Shown one piece after another: positions 36,695 to 45,162 of a stretch of DNA of 64,000 bases. The stretch covers positions 32,245 through 96,244 of the forward strand of contig JBBCJL010000019.1 of the NCBI GenBank assembly GCA_037190225.1. The letters are read 5' to 3'. Below the pieces are notes generated by a model. That model had not been told where the DNA came from. It ran no database searches and saw only the letters and a program-made list of their open reading frames with translations. Both the position numbers and the translations under genes were made by a program. This DNA comes from MKSF01 sp037190225. Lineage in GTDB: Bacteria > Bacteroidota > Bacteroidia > Chitinophagales > Chitinophagaceae. Every line of letters begins with the position of its first letter. The stretch's first letter is position 1.

Positions 36695-37264
36695 CTACGA
36701 TCCGGAGGGCTTATCATCCTGCTGCGGTATGTATTGCTTAATACATTCCCAGATCACAATACCTGTGGTTACCGCTATATTAAGCGAATGCTTGGAGCCG
36801 AACTGCGGTATCTCGAGCACGTGGTCACACAAGGCCAGGGCCTTATCGGAAATGCCCGTTACTTCATTGCCGAAAATAAAGGCGCACTTACCCGGTACTT
36901 TATGATGCATGTCCTGCAGCCAGATGCTGTTATGGGTCTGCTCGATACCCAGTATGCGGTAGCCTTCGCTCTTTAAGCGGAGGATTGCGGCTGTTATGTC
37001 CGTTTCATACTTCCAGTTGACCGATTCGGTAGCTCCCAGGGCGGTCTTGTGTATGTCCCTGTGTGGCGGACGGGGTGTATAGCCGCACAGGTAAATCCCC
37101 TCTAAATTGAACGAATCCGCGGTGCGGAATACGGATCCTACGTTATTCATGCTCCTGATATCGTCCAGCAGGATCCAGACCGGGAAATGTTCATTGTTCC
37201 TGGCCGTTTCCTTATCGGCACGACCTAATTCATCCATGGATTTTTTTATAAACGCTGCATTCAT
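36695..37264 (-). CDS. SpoU/TrmH-family RNA 2'-O-methyltransferase
   Basis: A 189-aa SPOUT (knotted) methyltransferase that methylates a ribose 2'-OH in tRNA or rRNA using S-adenosylmethionine. The three SpoU motifs are visible: NNVGSVFRTAD (motif 1), AFIFGNEVTGIS (motif 2) and IPQFGSKHSLNIAVTTGI (motif 3). The target nucleotide is not inferable. ATG 37264 is chosen because the -7 element (37271-37278) overlaps the upstream ATG 37273. Confidence 0.88.
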   Translation of the reverse strand: MNAAFIKKSMDELGRADKETARNNEHFPVWILLDDIRSMNNVGSVFRTADSFNLEGIYLCGYTPRPPHRDIHKTALGATESVNWKYETDITAAILRLKSEGYRILGIEQTHNSIWLQDMHHKVPGKCAFIFGNEVTGISDKALALCDHVLEIPQFGSKHSLNIAVTTGIVIWECIKQYIPQQDDKPSGS

Positions 37265-37270
37265 AGATTG

Positions 37271-37278
37271 CAAAAGTA
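37271..37278 (-). promoter_or_regulatory. Bacteroidota -7 element for the SpoU methyltransferase gene
   Basis: TACTTTTG on the minus strand exactly matches TAnnTTTG. A TTG lies 22 nt upstream (minus-strand, 37303-37301). It implies a nearly leaderless mRNA starting next to ATG 37264. Confidence 0.6.
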
Positions 37279-37336
37279 AAATGAAATCGGTTCAATTCTG
37301 CAATCCGGCCGTTCTTTAAACTTATCCCGTGCCTGC

Positions 37337-37368
37337 TTGTCCCTTACCGTAAACTTTCTGTATCTTTG
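37337..37368 (+). promoter_or_regulatory. Promoter of the YHS lipoprotein gene
   Basis: TTG (37337-37339), a 21-nt spacer and TATCTTTG (37361-37368) fit the Bacteroidota consensus of -33 TTTG and -7 TAnnTTTG. The start codon is 26 nt downstream. Confidence 0.7.
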
Positions 37369-37394
37369 GAGCGTTACATCTTAATCAAATTATT

Positions 37395-37655
37395 ATGAAA
37401 AAATTATTATTAGCATCCGGTATATTGCTGGCATTGGCATCCTGTAATTCCGGCACCGAATCAGCAGACACTACACATACTACCCCGGAAAATGCAACGG
37501 CGAAAGTGCTGGACCCTGTTTGTAAAATGGAGAAAGATGATACCTGGACCGAAACATCCGAGTCGCACGGCCAGATCTTCTACTTCTGTTCTCCCGTATG
37601 TAAGGAACAATTTGATAAAGACCCGCACAAATACATGGATGCGCACGCGCACTAA
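37395..37655 (+). CDS. YHS-domain lipoprotein
   Basis: 86 aa. It has a lipoprotein signal with lipobox LALASC (Cys at about residue 16). The YHS domain follows, with VLDPVCKMEKDD and FYFCSPVCKEQFDKDPHKY; paired Cys residues are typical of this metal-associated module. It ends His-rich (DAHAH), which together with the cysteines suggests a periplasmic-side metal-binding role, perhaps copper (inference). It has its own promoter and lies upstream of ribD. Confidence 0.85.
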   Translation: MKKLLLASGILLALASCNSGTESADTTHTTPENATAKVLDPVCKMEKDDTWTETSESHGQIFYFCSPVCKEQFDKDPHKYMDAHAH

Positions 37656-37714
37656 AATACCATTAAAACTATTATCCTATACAAGCCAATACAGTACATA
37701 ACCACGAGTTTTTT

Positions 37715-38728
37715 ATGAGGCGTTGCCTGCAGCTGGCGAGGCTGGGAGAGGGGCATACCTCTCCTAATCCTATGGTGGGTGCTGTATTGGTTCATGATAA
37801 CAGCATCATCGGGGAAGGCTGGCATCAGCAGTATGGCGGTCCGCATGCGGAAGTTAACTGCATAGCAAGCGTACCGGAGCACCTCCGGCACCTTATTCCC
37901 GCTGCTGTTATGTACGTGAGCCTGGAGCCTTGTGCGCATTACGGCAAAACACCGCCTTGTGCTTCCTTGCTGATACAGCAGCATATCCCGGAAGTGGTCA
38001 TCGGTTGTGTGGACGCTTTCGGAGAGGTGGCCGGTAAGGGTATAGCGATGCTGGAAGACGCAGGTATAAAGGTCACGGTGGGCGTCCTGGAAGCAGCTTG
38101 CAGGGACCTCAATAAATGCTTCTTTACTTTCCACCGGAAAAAAAGGCCTTATATATTCCTGAAATGGGCGATGACCGCTGACGGCTTCATGGGGCCTGAG
38201 GACGGGCAGCCGCTCCGGATATCCAATGGGGCGACACAGCTGCTCCTGCACAAATGGCGGGGCACTATCCCGGCATTCGCGGTCGGCTTCAACACCGTTG
38301 TAAAGGATGATCCCCAACTCAGTAACCGTTTATGGCCTAACGGGCAGCAGCCTGTCAGGGTCATACTGGACCCCAGAAATGAGCTGCCCTGCAGGAGCAA
38401 TATATTTGACGGGCAGCAACCCACATTTATCTACAACTGTCATTTCAGTATGGACGGCGAAGTGACCCGGTGGATCAGGATAGACAACCCCTCTTTCCTG
38501 GAGGGCGTGCTGGAAGACCTGTATCAAAGGCATATCCTGGCGGTGATGGTGGAAGGCGGCGCCCGTACGCTGCAGGAATTTATAGATGCGCGCTATTATG
38601 ATGAGATCATTACTTTTCAAAGTCAGGCGGTGTTCGGAAAAGGTATCAAAGCGCCCGTCTTCGATGCTGCTCCCCGTAATGAAAGCTATATGCTGGACGA
38701 TAATGTGGTCTCGCACCATTATTACTGA
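37715..38728 (+). CDS. ribD: Bifunctional riboflavin biosynthesis deaminase/reductase RibD
   Basis: 337 aa. It deaminates and then reduces the pyrimidine intermediate of riboflavin synthesis. The N-terminal deaminase has zinc motifs PHAEVN (about 49-54) and EPCAHYGKTPPC (about 70-81). The C-terminal reductase begins around FLKWAMTADGFM and includes VMVEGGARTLQEF. The first ATG is at 37715, but the in-frame codons before it read H-N-H-E-F-F, which looks like the usual RibD N-terminus. The true start may therefore be a rare codon upstream; no ATG, GTG or TTG is available before the TAA at 37664. Confidence 0.92.
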   Translation: MRRCLQLARLGEGHTSPNPMVGAVLVHDNSIIGEGWHQQYGGPHAEVNCIASVPEHLRHLIPAAVMYVSLEPCAHYGKTPPCASLLIQQHIPEVVIGCVDAFGEVAGKGIAMLEDAGIKVTVGVLEAACRDLNKCFFTFHRKKRPYIFLKWAMTADGFMGPEDGQPLRISNGATQLLLHKWRGTIPAFAVGFNTVVKDDPQLSNRLWPNGQQPVRVILDPRNELPCRSNIFDGQQPTFIYNCHFSMDGEVTRWIRIDNPSFLEGVLEDLYQRHILAVMVEGGARTLQEFIDARYYDEIITFQSQAVFGKGIKAPVFDAAPRNESYMLDDNVVSHHYY

Positions 38729-38804
38729 TAAAACATTGTCATCCCGGTGATTTCCGGCGATAGTACAATGCCCGGATTGACCGGGTGCTACAGAAAGAAT
38801 ACGC

Positions 38805-39407
38805 ATGCAATATACTTATTGGACCATTGAAGCGGCCGCGCAGGCTGAATTTAAAGACAGGGGCAGTAAATTCCTGGCCTATGCTTATCCTGTCCGTACA
38901 CAGGAGGACATCAAAGAGCACCTGAAGACCCTGAAGGAGCTGCATCCTAAAGCTGTTCATCATTGTTACGCCTGGCGCCTGGGCGTATCAGGCACGTTAT
39001 TCCGGGCCAATGATGACGGCGAGCCGTCCGGTAGCGCGGGCCGGCCTATTCTCGGCCAGGTAGACAGCGCAGGCGTGACGAATGTGCTGGTCGTGGTGGT
39101 CCGTTATTTCGGCGGTACCCTGCTGGGTGTGCCGGGACTTATCAATGCCTATAAAACTGTAGCCGCGGCGGCCTTACAGGAGGTGCAGCGGGTAGAACGC
39201 GACCTGGAGGCGGTCTATGACCTGGAGTATGAATATCCTATTATGAACCAGGTACTGTATACGATTAAGCAGCACCAGGCCACCATCCTGAAAAATGATC
39301 TTATGTTGTTTTGCTCGACACAGATCTCCGTTCCCTTAAAAAATGAAAAGGCCTGCCTTGAAAAGCTGGAGCAGATCCACGGCCTGAAGATCACAAGATC
39401 GGCTTAG
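38805..39407 (+). CDS. YigZ/IMPACT family protein
   Basis: 200 aa. The N-terminal UPF0029 domain shows FKDRGSKFLAYAYPV, HHCYAWRLG and the signature DDGEPSGSAGRPIL with VVVRYFGGTLLGVPGL. A C-terminal DUF1949-like domain follows. The family is conserved but of uncertain function (translation-linked in eukaryotic IMPACT). Its 3' end overlaps the convergent polysaccharide deacetylase gene by 17 nt, so no terminator separates them. Confidence 0.88.
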   Translation: MQYTYWTIEAAAQAEFKDRGSKFLAYAYPVRTQEDIKEHLKTLKELHPKAVHHCYAWRLGVSGTLFRANDDGEPSGSAGRPILGQVDSAGVTNVLVVVVRYFGGTLLGVPGLINAYKTVAAAALQEVQRVERDLEAVYDLEYEYPIMNQVLYTIKQHQATILKNDLMLFCSTQISVPLKNEKACLEKLEQIHGLKITRSA

Positions 39408-40716
39408 GCGCGAAATTACCCGTGGCCAGGTCCAGCAGCTGCAGGTAATGCTGTCGCCAGCCTTTATATTCCCCGGCTGTGCCTAAGGTATAATTGTGAA
39501 ATACGGTGATCATAAGGCTGTTGGTCTTCCTGATGGCCCAGTAGAGCCTTTCCAGTTCTGCAAAAGCCCGGTCGGGTGATTGCTTTCCGTAAAAGATGGA
39601 TGTCGCTTCCATAAAGACGAAAGGGTAGACCAGGAGGTCCGTACGTTTATTGTCACGCAGATCGAACCACCGGAAGGGATTGGATGTGCCTGCCCTGAAG
39701 CCGTTGCTGTCGGCATATCCCATGCTGTAATCCTCTGTAATACCCGCTGCTATCAATATCCTGTAGGTATCCGGCAGCGTGAACCTGATGTAATGTTGCC
39801 GGCTTTTGGTTACCGGTGCAGCATACTGTTCCAGGAGCTGGATCTCCTCCCGCAGCACTCCGGGGTCGCGGTGGCTGTCGTAGGAAGGATGAATGCCATA
39901 TACAGCGGCATCGCGGTAGCGTTGCAGTAAATGCTGCATCCGTTCACCGGCCGGGTCGTTATTGGTGTCAAAGGACGACCGCCTGCCAGACAGCAGCCAG
40001 AAATAGACGGGCTTAAAACCATACTGACGATGGATGTCTGCCATCCACCGGAAATTATCATAGGGGTCTTCCGCCCTTTGCCTGCATACCCTGTAGCGCA
40101 GGACAGCCTGTCTTACCTTTCCTTTTGCCATATCCTTTATAGCGCCCAGCACATTCTTCCACAGCGGCTTCTCCAGGTAATTATAAGCGGTATCAATATC
40201 GAAAGTAGGGAGGAAAGTAAATTGCCTTGTCCCGGGTTCCAGGCCGAAATGCTTTTGCAGCAGCTGCCCCAGGTGCCATACCCAGAGATCGGCTACCGGC
40301 TCTTTCAGGAAGCTGTAAGCTGCGGCAACGGACCTGCTGCTGTGGTACCTGCCGTGCTTATCCCTGGCGCCCGGCAGGTACTCTTCATACCTGGACAGCA
40401 TAAAAAAGACCGCCCCGAACAGGTCGAAAGGGATGGGAGCGCCCGGCTGGTTGTAAAAGATGATAGCGGTATGTTTCCAGCGGTGGTAGGTAACGGGCTG
40501 TTCCCTGATATCTGACTGGTACAGGATCCCCTGGGGCCGGATGTTCACCGCACCGGGCAGCTGCCTGGAGGAATAGTTCAGCAGGGCTTTACCGGGCACG
40601 TTATCTATGCTGCCGGCCGGCCGGCAGGTATATGCCATACCCAGCTGCTCCCGGAATATCCAGTCCAGGGTATAGGTAAGCCTGGGTGTGATGTTATCTG
40701 CCGCGATATAAAGCAT
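39391..40716 (-). CDS. Polysaccharide deacetylase family protein
   Basis: 441 aa without a signal peptide. A 190-residue N-terminal region of the type seen before Bacteroidota deacetylase domains contains PFDLFGAVFFMLSRYEEYLP. The NodB-like domain starts at FLPTFDIDTAYNYLEKP, with the conserved Asps, and has the His motif in YGIHPSYDSH. It probably removes acyl groups from a cell-surface glycan precursor. Its ATG shares one base with the stop codon of the upstream HAD gene (TAATG), so translation is coupled in the operon MATE - HAD - deacetylase. Confidence 0.82.
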   Translation of the reverse strand: MLYIAADNITPRLTYTLDWIFREQLGMAYTCRPAGSIDNVPGKALLNYSSRQLPGAVNIRPQGILYQSDIREQPVTYHRWKHTAIIFYNQPGAPIPFDLFGAVFFMLSRYEEYLPGARDKHGRYHSSRSVAAAYSFLKEPVADLWVWHLGQLLQKHFGLEPGTRQFTFLPTFDIDTAYNYLEKPLWKNVLGAIKDMAKGKVRQAVLRYRVCRQRAEDPYDNFRWMADIHRQYGFKPVYFWLLSGRRSSFDTNNDPAGERMQHLLQRYRDAAVYGIHPSYDSHRDPGVLREEIQLLEQYAAPVTKSRQHYIRFTLPDTYRILIAAGITEDYSMGYADSNGFRAGTSNPFRWFDLRDNKRTDLLVYPFVFMEATSIFYGKQSPDRAFAELERLYWAIRKTNSLMITVFHNYTLGTAGEYKGWRQHYLQLLDLATGNFAPKPIL

Positions 40717-41345
40717 TATAGATGGTTTAAAATGGCTGAAAGCTCTGTCTGGAGATTGCTGCCCTTAGGCAAATATAAGGTTTGCAGGCCTAATTGCCTT
40801 GCGCCTGCTATATGCTGAGGGCTGTCGTCTATAAACAGGGTAGCGGGGGGATGCAGGTTGTTGTCGTTCAGTATCATTTCGAAGCCTTCCCGGTGCGGCT
40901 TCCTGTATCCGGTCTTATGGGACAGGTACACCCTGTCGAAAAAAGCGGAAAGATCCTCTGCCCCGGTAGCACGCTTGACTTCCCTGTTAAACGCCGTTTC
41001 ATGCAGGGCGTTGGTATTGCTGAATACGAAGGTCTTATAACGGGGTCGCAGGGCTTGTATCCAGGCTATCCTGTCGGCAGGAAGGTCCAGCAGCATAGCG
41101 TTCCAGGCCCGGATCACCGCCTCCGGCTGCAGGCCGGGGGCGGTTGTTGCCAGCCTGGCTATAAATGCGACCGTATCTATTTTGCCGGTTTCGTAATCAT
41201 CAAATATATGCGACTGGGACAGCTGGGAATATAGCTGCTCAAAATGAGGAACCCCCATTTCTGCAAATGCCCGGGTGGTCAGGTGATAATCTATATTCAG
41301 CACCACACCCCCAAGATCGAAAATGATATTTTCTATAATATTCAT
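40716..41345 (-). CDS. HAD superfamily hydrolase (subfamily IA)
   Basis: A 209-aa cytosolic phosphatase-like protein. HAD motifs: motif I IIFDLGGVVLNID (the catalytic pair reads D-L-G, so the usual second Asp is Gly, as in the epoxide-hydrolase-like YihX subgroup), motif II FVFSNTN, motif III Lys in SHKTGYRKPH and motif IV LFIDDSPQHI. The substrate is likely a sugar or nucleotide phosphate. It is the middle gene of a three-gene operon, with a 6-nt gap to MATE and a 1-nt overlap with the deacetylase. Confidence 0.85.
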   Translation of the reverse strand: MNIIENIIFDLGGVVLNIDYHLTTRAFAEMGVPHFEQLYSQLSQSHIFDDYETGKIDTVAFIARLATTAPGLQPEAVIRAWNAMLLDLPADRIAWIQALRPRYKTFVFSNTNALHETAFNREVKRATGAEDLSAFFDRVYLSHKTGYRKPHREGFEMILNDNNLHPPATLFIDDSPQHIAGARQLGLQTLYLPKGSNLQTELSAILNHL

Positions 41346-41351
41346 AGCGGA

Positions 41352-42686
41352 TTATACGGTTTTGCCCTTCCATTTACCGGAAATCAGGTAGCCGCCTGAC
41401 GCAGCCAGCAGCAGGGTCCAGTAAAATATTTCGGAGGTCCAGGAAATATCTATAGGCATGCGCAGGTAGCCTATGACATAGGTGATAAAGACGCAATATA
41501 GGATAACGGTGGATGACTCTATGGAAAAATTGATCCAGGTATTACCGGTCCCTACCACGGCGTTAAAGCAAACCGTGGAAATGCTCATGACAAGCGTTGA
41601 TAAGGCGAGAATGGGCGTAATGGTCATACCTAAGGCTACCAGGGAGGAGGAGTCCGTGTAAATGCTCAGCACCTGCTGAGGGAACAGGAGCAGGATAGCG
41701 GAGATGATCGCGGTATAGCCTGTGCTCACCGTAATAAGCCGGAGTATGGTACCATAGACCTCTTTCTCCTGCCCGGCGCCGATCTGCCTGCTGACCAGTG
41801 TGTTGCAGGTAGAAGCCAGCGCCCAGGTACCCACGGATACGATGCCTAATATGCTTCTTAATACATGGGAGATGGCCACTTCAGAAGTGCCGAGATGTTC
41901 CACGTAGATGAAAAACAGTTGCCAGCCCCCGATACTGAATATATACTGCAATACCAGCGGCGTGCTGACTTTGATAATATTCCGGATGATCTGCTTATCC
42001 TTAGCCGCGCCTGAAAGTACAGGAAATTCCCTGTGCAGGCCCCTCCAGCGGTAAATTAAGAACGTAGTGAGGGCCAGTACTACTTCCCCGGCCAGGGATG
42101 CCCAGGCTGCACCCTGTACGCCCAGGGCCGGGAGGCCGAAATTGCCGAATATCAGGCCGTAATCCAGGCACACGATGGTCAGGTTGCTGGTTACCGCCCC
42201 CCAGATAAGCAGGCGGGAGCGTCCCAGGGCTATGAAAAGCGCGTTGAAGAGCTGGGTGAACATCAGGAACGGCAGGCCCAGCACCTTGATATGCAGGAAA
42301 TCGACAATACCGTCTTTAAGGAACGTATTATCCAGCGCATAGCTGTACAGCAGGTCCATACCCATATAGGAAAGCGCCATTAAGGAAACGCAGGTGACGG
42401 CGCTGAGCAGCAGTCCGTTGTAAAGCGTAGAATTTAAGGTATCCCGGCGCTGCTCGCCTATACGCCTGGACAGTACCACCATAATGCCGCCGGACAGGCC
42501 GTAGCCGACCCAGTTGAGCAATAAATAGAATATGGAAGCCAGCCCGTTGATCACCATTTCCTGTTCCCCGACCCTGCCTAAAAAGGCGGCATTGGCGAAA
42601 AAGCTGATCTGTGGCACCAGCAGGGAAAAGGAAATGGGGACAGCCAGCTTTAATATTTGTTTATAGGAAATGGAAGTGGACCACAT
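41352..42686 (-). CDS. MATE family exporter
   Basis: 444 aa with twelve membrane helices in two MatE halves. The first starts at LKLAVPISFSLLVPQISFFANAAFLG in the extended form, and the second around IIKVSTPLVLQYIFSIGGWQLFF. Conserved GVQGAAWASLAGE and VSRQIGAGQEKEVYG are present. It is a Na+/H+-coupled exporter of drugs, metabolites or flippase-type substrates. ATG 42686 is chosen because the promoter -7 element (42705-42712) lies over the longer ORF's first codons. Its coupling with a glycan deacetylase hints at a surface-glycan role, but that is inference. Confidence 0.87.
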   Translation of the reverse strand: MWSTSISYKQILKLAVPISFSLLVPQISFFANAAFLGRVGEQEMVINGLASIFYLLLNWVGYGLSGGIMVVLSRRIGEQRRDTLNSTLYNGLLLSAVTCVSLMALSYMGMDLLYSYALDNTFLKDGIVDFLHIKVLGLPFLMFTQLFNALFIALGRSRLLIWGAVTSNLTIVCLDYGLIFGNFGLPALGVQGAAWASLAGEVVLALTTFLIYRWRGLHREFPVLSGAAKDKQIIRNIIKVSTPLVLQYIFSIGGWQLFFIYVEHLGTSEVAISHVLRSILGIVSVGTWALASTCNTLVSRQIGAGQEKEVYGTILRLITVSTGYTAIISAILLLFPQQVLSIYTDSSSLVALGMTITPILALSTLVMSISTVCFNAVVGTGNTWINFSIESSTVILYCVFITYVIGYLRMPIDISWTSEIFYWTLLLAASGGYLISGKWKGKTV

Positions 42687-42704
42687 ACGGAAAATAAATT
42701 GCTG

Positions 42705-42712
42705 CAAAAATA
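42705..42712 (-). promoter_or_regulatory. Bacteroidota -7 element for the MATE-HAD-deacetylase operon
   Basis: TATTTTTG on the minus strand exactly matches TAnnTTTG, 18 nt before ATG 42686. It is divergent from the promoter at 42777. Confidence 0.6.
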
Positions 42713-42776
42713 CACTAGTTTATGCTCTCCGGGAAAATTAACGGTTCCATGGTAAAGAATAAAGCGTAAAACAACG

Positions 42777-42784
42777 TAACTTTG
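42777..42784 (+). promoter_or_regulatory. Bacteroidota -7 element for the queD-folE pair
   Basis: TAACTTTG exactly matches TAnnTTTG, 26 nt before ATG 42811. No good -33 TTTG is visible. Confidence 0.6.
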
Positions 42785-42810
42785 CACAAAATTTTCATTT
42801 TCAAATTAGA

Positions 42811-43227
42811 ATGATTTATTTAACCAGAATAGAGCGCTTTAACGCGGCCCATAAGTTATATAATGAAAACTGGTCGGAAGAGCAGAACAGGGAGGTATTC
42901 GGTAAATGCTCCAATGCCAACTGGCACGGTCATAACTATGAGCTGCATGTGACGCTGAAAGGTAAGCCGAGCCCAGATACGGGCTTTGTGTACAATGCGA
43001 AGGAGTTGGGAGATATTGTAAAAGAAGTGATCATTGATAAGGTGGATCACCTGAACCTGAACATAGATGTTGATTTTATGAAAGGAAAGCTCACTTCAGT
43101 GGAGAACCTGGCCATTGCCATCTGGGACGAGCTGAAGCCCCACGTGGAGAAGGACGGTGTCAGGCTGCACTGCATCAAGCTGTATGAAACAGCTACAATT
43201 TATACGGAATATTACGGCGAAGCATAA
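42811..43227 (+). CDS. 6-carboxy/6-pyruvoyl-tetrahydropterin synthase family protein (QueD/PTPS)
   Basis: A 138-aa zinc enzyme that converts 7,8-dihydroneopterin triphosphate to a tetrahydropterin. Zinc ligands are His in FNAAHKLYN (about residue 11) and both His of NWHGHNYEL. The catalytic Cys lies in GKCSNANWHGH, and Asp/His in DKVDHLNLN. It is followed 58 nt later by folE, whose product makes its substrate. It could serve queuosine (QueD) or tetrahydrobiopterin-type synthesis; queC/queE are not nearby. Confidence 0.9.
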   Translation: MIYLTRIERFNAAHKLYNENWSEEQNREVFGKCSNANWHGHNYELHVTLKGKPSPDTGFVYNAKELGDIVKEVIIDKVDHLNLNIDVDFMKGKLTSVENLAIAIWDELKPHVEKDGVRLHCIKLYETATIYTEYYGEA

Positions 43228-43285
43228 ATTATAACATTAAACATTGCCTTTGAAAGCTGTTATTTCAGAGGACTGTATATATCTA

Positions 43286-43882
43286 ATGGCATATAATAAA
43301 ATAGAAAAGTACACGGAAGCAATCTCTGAGCAACTGCAGGAGGAATATAAGAGCATCATTGGTTTGTTGGGTGAAGACCCGGAAAGGGAAGGCCTGCTCA
43401 AAACCCCGGAAAGGGTGGCGAAAGCTATGCAGTACATGACCAAAGGCTATAACGAGGATGCGGTCCAGATACTGAACTCTGCAAAATTCAAAGAGTCGTA
43501 TAAGGAAATGGTCATTGTAAAGGACATAGAATTATATTCTCTTTGCGAGCATCACATGCTGCCGTTTATCGGGAAAGCGCATATCGCCTATATTCCCAAC
43601 GGCTATATCACGGGACTGAGTAAAATAGCCCGGGTAGTGGATGTGTTCGCCAGGCGGCTGCAGGTGCAGGAACGGCTGACCCACCAGATACTGGATGCCA
43701 TACAGGAGGCGCTGAATCCGCAGGGCGTAGCGGTGGTGATAGAAGCCCGGCATATGTGTATGATGATGCGCGGCGTGCAGAAGCAGAACAGCTTTACCTC
43801 CACTCATGCCTTCAGCGGTAAGTTTGAAGATGCGGAAACGCGTTCTGATTTTTTAAGGCTTATCGGTTCCCAGCTATCTTAA
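43286..43882 (+). CDS. folE: GTP cyclohydrolase I
   Basis: 198 aa. It opens GTP to 7,8-dihydroneopterin triphosphate, the first step to folate, queuosine and biopterin. Conserved blocks are DPEREGLLKTPERVAKAM, SLCEHHMLPFIGKAHIAYIP (zinc Cys and His) and RHMCMMMRGVQKQNS (second zinc Cys). ATG 43286 is chosen over the in-frame TTG 43244. It forms an operon with the PTPS-like gene and ends in a hairpin terminator. Confidence 0.95.
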   Translation: MAYNKIEKYTEAISEQLQEEYKSIIGLLGEDPEREGLLKTPERVAKAMQYMTKGYNEDAVQILNSAKFKESYKEMVIVKDIELYSLCEHHMLPFIGKAHIAYIPNGYITGLSKIARVVDVFARRLQVQERLTHQILDAIQEALNPQGVAVVIEARHMCMMMRGVQKQNSFTSTHAFSGKFEDAETRSDFLRLIGSQLS

Positions 43883-43908
43883 CAGTGCTTACAGGCGATA
43901 CGATATTA

Positions 43909-43940
43909 CAAATGCACTTTCCGGCCGGAAGTGCATTTGT
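43909..43940 (+). terminator. Terminator after folE
   Basis: CAAATGCACTTTCCGG (43909-43924) pairs with CCGGAAGTGCATTTG (43925-43939) with one bulged base. A long hairpin with almost no loop results. The T run is weak. Confidence 0.6.
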
Positions 43941-44055
43941 ATGTTATAGGGGTATTTACCTTAAATGACTATCTGTTTATAGGAAACAACCTGTTATTAC
44001 AGATACGCTTCGCTGAAAAGTGTGTTTTCTGTGAGTCGGGGAATGCTTTCGCTGC

Positions 44056-44175
44056 GAAAAGATACTACAGCGTGCCTGGTCATTCCGGACGGATGTGAGG
44101 AATCTCTGTCATATTTTGTAGCTTATCCCTGCAGTTTTCATACGATGGCTTTGTTGCTTACAGGTAGATAGTCAG
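44056..44175. repeat. Dispersed intergenic repeat, copy R2
   Basis: The better-preserved partner of 31535-31650. The core reads GTCATTCCGGACGGATGTG then AGGAATCTCTGTC. It lies in the 440-bp gene-free stretch 43883-44323, which otherwise holds the folE terminator and a -7 element. Confidence 0.85.
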
Positions 44176-44275
44176 TTTACCTTATAGCTGATCCGGAAAA
44201 TGTAATAGAGGCCTGCATGATGCCTGGTAAATACCGGGCCAACATTTTAAACAGAGCATAAAAGACAGCATTTGC

Positions 44276-44283
44276 TATCTTTG
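44276..44283 (+). promoter_or_regulatory. Bacteroidota -7 element for the methyltransferase gene
   Basis: TATCTTTG exactly matches TAnnTTTG, 40 nt before ATG 44324. This supports that ATG over the longer frame from 44285. Confidence 0.55.
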
Positions 44284-44323
44284 TTTGCATTATTTCTTAC
44301 TCATCAAATCAAAATCAGCTTTT

Positions 44324-44977
44324 ATGGATACGGACGCATTAAAGAAGCTGGCTGCCCAGCTGGGCCGGCCGGAAGGTGAAGACGGCATCATCGTGGCCAA
44401 TAATATGCACGAGACGAATATAGGCATGACCCGGCATGCGATAGCAAACCTGCAGGTCAGCGATCATAGCAGGATACTGGAGCTGGGGCATGGTAACTGC
44501 GGCCACCTTGGGGCCCTGCTGTCAGAAGGCAGGAATATTACCTATTACGGTCTTGAAATATCTGAGCTGATGCACCGTGAAGCACAGCAGCACAACCGCG
44601 AATATACAGAGCAGGGCAGGGCGGTGTTCGGGATGTACGATGGTCACAAGATCCCTTTCCCTGACCAGCACTTTGACCGGATCTTCACGGTGAACACCAT
44701 CTACTTCTGGCAGGAACCCGGAAAGCTGCTGGAAGAGCTGTACCGTGTATTGCAGCCTGGCGGCCTGCTGAATATCACTTTTGCGCATAAGGAATTTATG
44801 CAGCAGCTGCCATTCACATCCTTCGGGTTCACATTATACGATATAAGAGATATCGAACTGCTGGTAGCATCTACGGCTTTCCGTTATATTGGTGCGGCTA
44901 CCCATACGGAGACCATACAAAGCAAGACCGGCGAAACGGTTGACAGGACGTTTTCTACGGTAACGCTTTCCCGGTAA
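44324..44977 (+). CDS. Class I SAM-dependent methyltransferase
   Basis: 217 aa with a Rossmann-type methyltransferase core: motif I ILELGHGNCGHLG (about residues 51-63), acidic residue in YYGLEISE, DGHKIPFPDQHFDRIFTVNTIYFWQ and the RVLQPGGLLNI strand. The pattern is the UbiE/Methyltransf_11 type acting on small molecules. The substrate is unknown. It is monocistronic between the repeat-bearing spacer and tRNA-Ser, with its own promoter. Confidence 0.85.
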   Translation: MDTDALKKLAAQLGRPEGEDGIIVANNMHETNIGMTRHAIANLQVSDHSRILELGHGNCGHLGALLSEGRNITYYGLEISELMHREAQQHNREYTEQGRAVFGMYDGHKIPFPDQHFDRIFTVNTIYFWQEPGKLLEELYRVLQPGGLLNITFAHKEFMQQLPFTSFGFTLYDIRDIELLVASTAFRYIGAATHTETIQSKTGETVDRTFSTVTLSR

Positions 44978-45041
44978 TCTTCAATGGCGTAAGGCTGTTT
45001 GGATCCCTTTCGTCCCGGAGAAAAAAGTTGCGAAAAAAAAT

Positions 45042-45072
45042 TTTGTCGTCTCAGCCCGTTGCTATAATTTTG
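45042..45072 (+). promoter_or_regulatory. Promoter of tRNA-Ser
   Basis: TTTG (45042-45045), a 19-nt spacer and TAATTTTG (45065-45072) form a near-perfect Bacteroidota promoter. The tRNA 5' end is 6 nt downstream. Confidence 0.85.
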
Positions 45073-45077
45073 CGCCC

Positions 45078-45162
45078 GGTGAGATGGCAGAGCGGTCGAA
45101 TGCGGCGGTCTTGAAAACCGTTAACTGTAACAGGTTCGGGGGTTCGAATCCCTCTCTCACCG
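45078..45162 (+). tRNA. tRNA-Ser (anticodon UGA)
   Basis: An 85-nt class II tRNA. The acceptor stem is GGTGAGA (45078-45084) / TCTCACC (45155-45161) with discriminator G. The anticodon stem is 45105-45109 / 45117-45121, with loop CTTGAAA and anticodon TGA at 45112-45114, which reads UCA-type serine codons. A long variable arm (AACTG...CAGGTT) and the T-loop TTCGAAT are present. CCA is not encoded (GCA follows). Confidence 0.97.

Noticed and set aside
37395..37655. Second reading frame at 37492-37701 as a gene
   Set aside because: It overlaps the YHS lipoprotein gene, which has a clear promoter, lipobox and domain.
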